DNA from: Chroicocephalus ridibundus
Taxonomy: Eukaryota; Chordata; Aves; Charadriiformes; Laridae
DNA length: 64,000 bases
Reading direction: 5' to 3'
Assembly: GCF_963924245.1 (NCBI RefSeq)
Contig: NC_086286.1
Location: 120,292,020-120,356,019, forward strand
The notes beneath the pieces were generated by a model. It ran no database searches. It was given only the letters and a program-made list of their open reading frames with translations, and had not been told where the DNA came from. Positions 60,801-64,000 of the stretch are shown piece by piece (within the stretch, counting starts at the first letter, position 1; each line of letters opens with the position of its first letter). The translations under genes were made by a program, and so were the position numbers.

Positions 60801-63780
60801 TGTACTTTTAATTGCAAAAAGAATTAAATCCTTGTTTTTCATTGACATACATATTACAAATAACAGAGTTCTCGATTTGGCAGTCCTACCAAAATAATCC
60901 CAGTTATTTCAGTAAGAGTCCTTATGGATATATGGACTGATTAACATAAGACTTACAGAACTGGGGCCCATTTTAAATGAAATTGATAGGAGAGGAAATT
61001 CCTACTAACTCGATAATGCAAGGGCAAGTCTGAGTCATAGAGAGGGTAGCTCAGGGTGGGAGGCGAGGCAGCCCTGATTTTGCGTGCAGCATAGCATCTG
61101 AGGTGTCCGAAGCAATCAATGCTATTTTTTGTTTAAGGGCAACAGGAAAACTCTGCTTTCACAAATGGCACATGCAAATTTAAGGAAGTGACTTACCTGT
61201 TTATTTGCATCACTGGCTAAAGAGCATTTTTCCCTGCAGGCTATAAAACCAGACATTTGCATCTTGCCTAAGATCCTATCACTTTCCACCCACTGACAGA
61301 CCAGCATGGAAGAAGGTGTCCTTGAGTGTCAGAGCAAGGTGGTCTTCCTCATCTTGTGTCTCATCTGTGGGGAAGGGCAGAGACACGTGCAGAAAGTAAA
61401 GGCGCGATGGAAATTTCCAAAGAAAAAGAAAGAGTTCTAGAGTGGCCTCTGCTGTACTTCCTCTCCTTCATTTTGTACCAGCACCGATCAATGGGCTCAT
61501 TGCCTGCTGTAATTCCCTGCAGTCATTACTTTACAGGTGAGTAATTTACGGCTTTGTAAAGGGCTCTGGGATGTTTGATTATGTCAAAGGTGTTATTGAA
61601 GTTCAGATTGTAGTTGTATCCTAAATAGGACGAGATTACCACTGGGATTTATATCATTACTTTCGCTAATTATTTACAACATGGTGCCAATCACACTATA
61701 GGCGTACTTGTGGGAAAAGAAGAGATGGTTCTTTGTAGGTGAACACAAACTCTATTCGGTGATCAGCTACCCAGAGCCATGCGTGGCATTGACCTCCAGT
61801 GGCAGAAGCAATGATAGGCAGGACAAGGAAATCCAGCACAGAAAACATTAGACAGAGCTCTCAACTGGAAGGGTTAATTCTCAGTGTGAAAATTTCTCAG
61901 TCCTCATCTGACCCAAGTTCCCTATCTCATGACAGCGTGGGGTAAGGAATGGGACAGCTCTTCCAGAGCCACAGCATCAAAGGGTGACTGGGGAATAACT
62001 TCAGAAGTGCTGTGTAAATGTCTGCCTATGGGGACAAGTACAGTAATTGTGGGTGGAAGTCTCCTGTTTAAGGCAAAGGGCAGAAATCTCAGTGCCTCCC
62101 AGACAAAGTGGCAAGAAAAAGGGAAATGAGACATGATTACTCCCCACAGGACTCAAGTTCTTATCCCTACAGAGTCTCCAGTCGGAGCAGGAAAGCTCAT
62201 ACCACACGGTAATAGTTTTCCAACATGTCTGTAAGCGGGCTGGGTCCCTGGGGATTACAAGTGCGACAGCATCCTTAGATCCAGCCCCAATGACAGAGAC
62301 AGGGGAAAGCAGTAAAATTTTCTTTTTAGTGGCAGATACTACAATGATGTAAGAACTCCTTTCCCTCAGAGGACTCACATTTGCATTTTCTCTCAGTCCT
62401 GAGAGTAAATCATGCCATTTAGTCACAGTCTATAGCAAGACACAAACATCCCCTTTCTGAGCTCTCACACCCTCACCTTCACCTTTCCTATCTGATGGGA
62501 GCATCCCAACTTTGTTAAGTGAGCCGCAAACTCTAATTCACTCTTTTCAGCGGACCTTCATGTCTCCTACTAGGCCCACACAATTCCACTTTTAGAAAAC
62601 TTCTATTTCGATGGAGGGACATGGTACAAATAAGTATTCAGAGGGACCCTCAGCAATAGTGCCATCACTGGGGACAGATTCACAAAGCATCGACACTGCA
62701 TTATTTAATAGTCAGGCACTGTGCTCCTGGACTCACCAGAGCTTAAGAAATGTCTTAGTCTTCCCTTTCATTATTTAGCAAATAATCATTTGATATTTGG
62801 TAGCTCAAGATTCGCAGAAAACAAATCCCTCCAGTGTGCGCGTGTGTGGGAGGGGAGGAATTCTACTGTGTTTATTCTGCATATCGCCTAGCCTCTGCTT
62901 TCGATTGTGAGAACATGTTTCAAGGGATTAGTTAGTGGATTTGGAAGAATTATGGTTTCAACTTTCTGAGTGAAGAAAAGGAAAATCTTCTAGACTGCTA
63001 AAAATTAGAGGGTAATATTGAATGCATAAGGCAAGACTTCTGTGCCAAAATGTAACTGCAGAGGGTATAGGGGATTACATTACAGTCTCTGAGAAGAATT
63101 GGATGGGCAGAATTCGAACAGAACACATTGGACTTTTGATAATATTTTCCAGTGATAAAGCTTCCTTACTTTCCTAACAATCCATTTCCTCCTGCATGCT
63201 GGGCAAAATACTTTAATTTCTGTCCCATAATTAGGGAACTATACTTGGGGAGGCTGTGGAGTTCCAGGCTGGAATGTGAAATGCCGAGGTCGTGTCCTTG
63301 GATGGTCAAGAACCCAGAAGAAAAGAATGAAAAAACAAACCTGACGTGTATGATGAATATGTTTTTAAGACATGCTGCAGGTCAGCATCAATGAAAGGCA
63401 GAGGCAGAGAAAAGCATTCTGTTGTTTTTTTCAGGAAAGACAACACATTGACCAGTTATGTTTGTCTTGGCCGTCAAATCAGAGTACTGATTGTTATTTG
63501 ACTAATAAATATCAGTTTATTTGGGAAAGAGCATGTCCATTGCTAAAAACTGCAACTGTATGCACTAATGACCCAGAAGACTGACACTCCTTCCAGATTT
63601 TAGCCAAGGGAAAATAATGGGTAAAATAAGACATGAACAACAGAAACAGAGATCAAGGAGCCATCAGGACACAGAAAAGGCCAAAAGAGCAGAAATATAT
63701 TTTCCAGGGGAACAAATCCATATTTATTAAACAGCTTCAGAATGATGCCTGGATGCACTTTCCAGGGAGCACTATGATAA
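57871..63780. other. Unassigned 5.9-kb stretch
   Basis: No gene or transposon recognised apart from the short ancient repeat at 61549-61605. The longest frame (57903-58448, plus strand, 181 codons) crosses a poly-pyrimidine tract at 58008-58048, giving Phe- and Lys-rich low complexity. I see no family motif and consider it chance. Confidence 0.4.
61549..61605. repeat. Ancient amniote repeat core, opposite direction to 38787
   Basis: 'cggctttgtaaagggctctg', 'ggatgtttgattatgtcaaa' and 'ggtgttatt' match the reverse of the core at 38787-38860 (family form 'tttgtaaagygctttgagat', 'ccttggatgaaaggygctat'). It is highly diverged. Confidence 0.35.
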
Positions 63781-64000
63781 GGGCTGGAGCACCTCTCCTA
63801 TAAAGACAGGGAGTTTGGGGTGTTCAGCCTGGAGAAGAGAAGGCTCTGGGGAGACCATATAGCGGCCTTCCAGTACCTAAAGGGGGCCTACAGGAAAGAT
63901 GAGGAGGGACTTTTTATGAGGCATTATAGCAATAGGACAAGGAGTAATGGTTTTAAACTGAAAGAGGGGAAATTTAGATTAGATATTAGGAAGAAATTCT
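63781..64000 (+). mobile_element. CR1 LINE 3' part, cut by the window end
   Basis: The fragment starts with 'gggctggagcacctctccta' and encodes the CR1 C-terminal block (GVFSLEKRRLWGDHIAAFQY, then LKGAYRKDEEGLF). It continues into 'ttttaaactgaaagagggga', where 63951-64000 is identical to 1732-1781. It is the same subfamily as 1655-1988, and its 3' UTR lies beyond the window. Confidence 0.94.

Overview
This window is vertebrate nuclear DNA from a bird, most likely a neoavian. The main evidence is a large number of CR1 (chicken repeat 1) LINE copies. Nearly all are cut short at the 5' end, and the younger ones end in the CR1 3' signature, short tandem copies of ATTCTATG/ATTCTGTG. Four long terminal repeats or LTR pieces of avian retroviral type are also present. 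There is no sign of bacterial gene organisation, L1 or Alu. CpG is scarce, simple A/T runs are common and no long host reading frame is present. I found no exon of a recognisable host gene, no tRNA, rRNA or snRNA, and no CRISPR array or operon. The window is best read as intergenic or intronic sequence.

Layout. 0.6-2 kb: two younger CR1 copies back to back, the first carrying the C-terminal half of reverse transcriptase. 3.6-4.3 kb: an old minus-strand CR1 ORF2 fossil. 5 and 6 kb: a worn and a younger CR1 3' end. 6.5-15.5 kb: mostly unassigned, with one minus-strand CR1 tail at 10.8 kb. 15.5-21.7 kb: old plus-strand CR1 sequence, including a fossil of about 2 kb that runs from the region before reverse transcriptase to the 3' end. 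24.1 kb: a younger CR1. 24.4-32.2 kb: no clear transposon, with AT-rich stretches that could be conserved non-coding DNA. 32.2-33.1 kb: minus-strand CR1 fossil. 38.6-40 kb: plus-strand CR1 fossil split by other sequence. 41.5-42.0 kb: a complete-looking solo LTR. 43.8-49.6 kb: a young CR1, three LTR pieces of one related group (two of them head to head) and old CR1 remains. 53.4-55.2 kb: pieces of a minus-strand CR1 fossil. 56.1 kb: a younger CR1 with one nonsense codon. 57.8-63.8 kb: largely unassigned. 63.8 kb to the end: a younger CR1 that runs out of the window.

The protein-coding content consists of broken CR1 reverse transcriptase remnants, none able to work as it stands. The elements form layers of different age: very old CR1 families, recognisable mainly from translated motifs; LTR insertions; then younger CR1 copies. 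I found no convincing undescribed biological system. The observations most worth checking are the long CR1 fossils, the solo LTR with near-matching flanks, the head-to-head LTR pair, the strand bias of younger CR1 copies and a few candidate conserved non-coding blocks.
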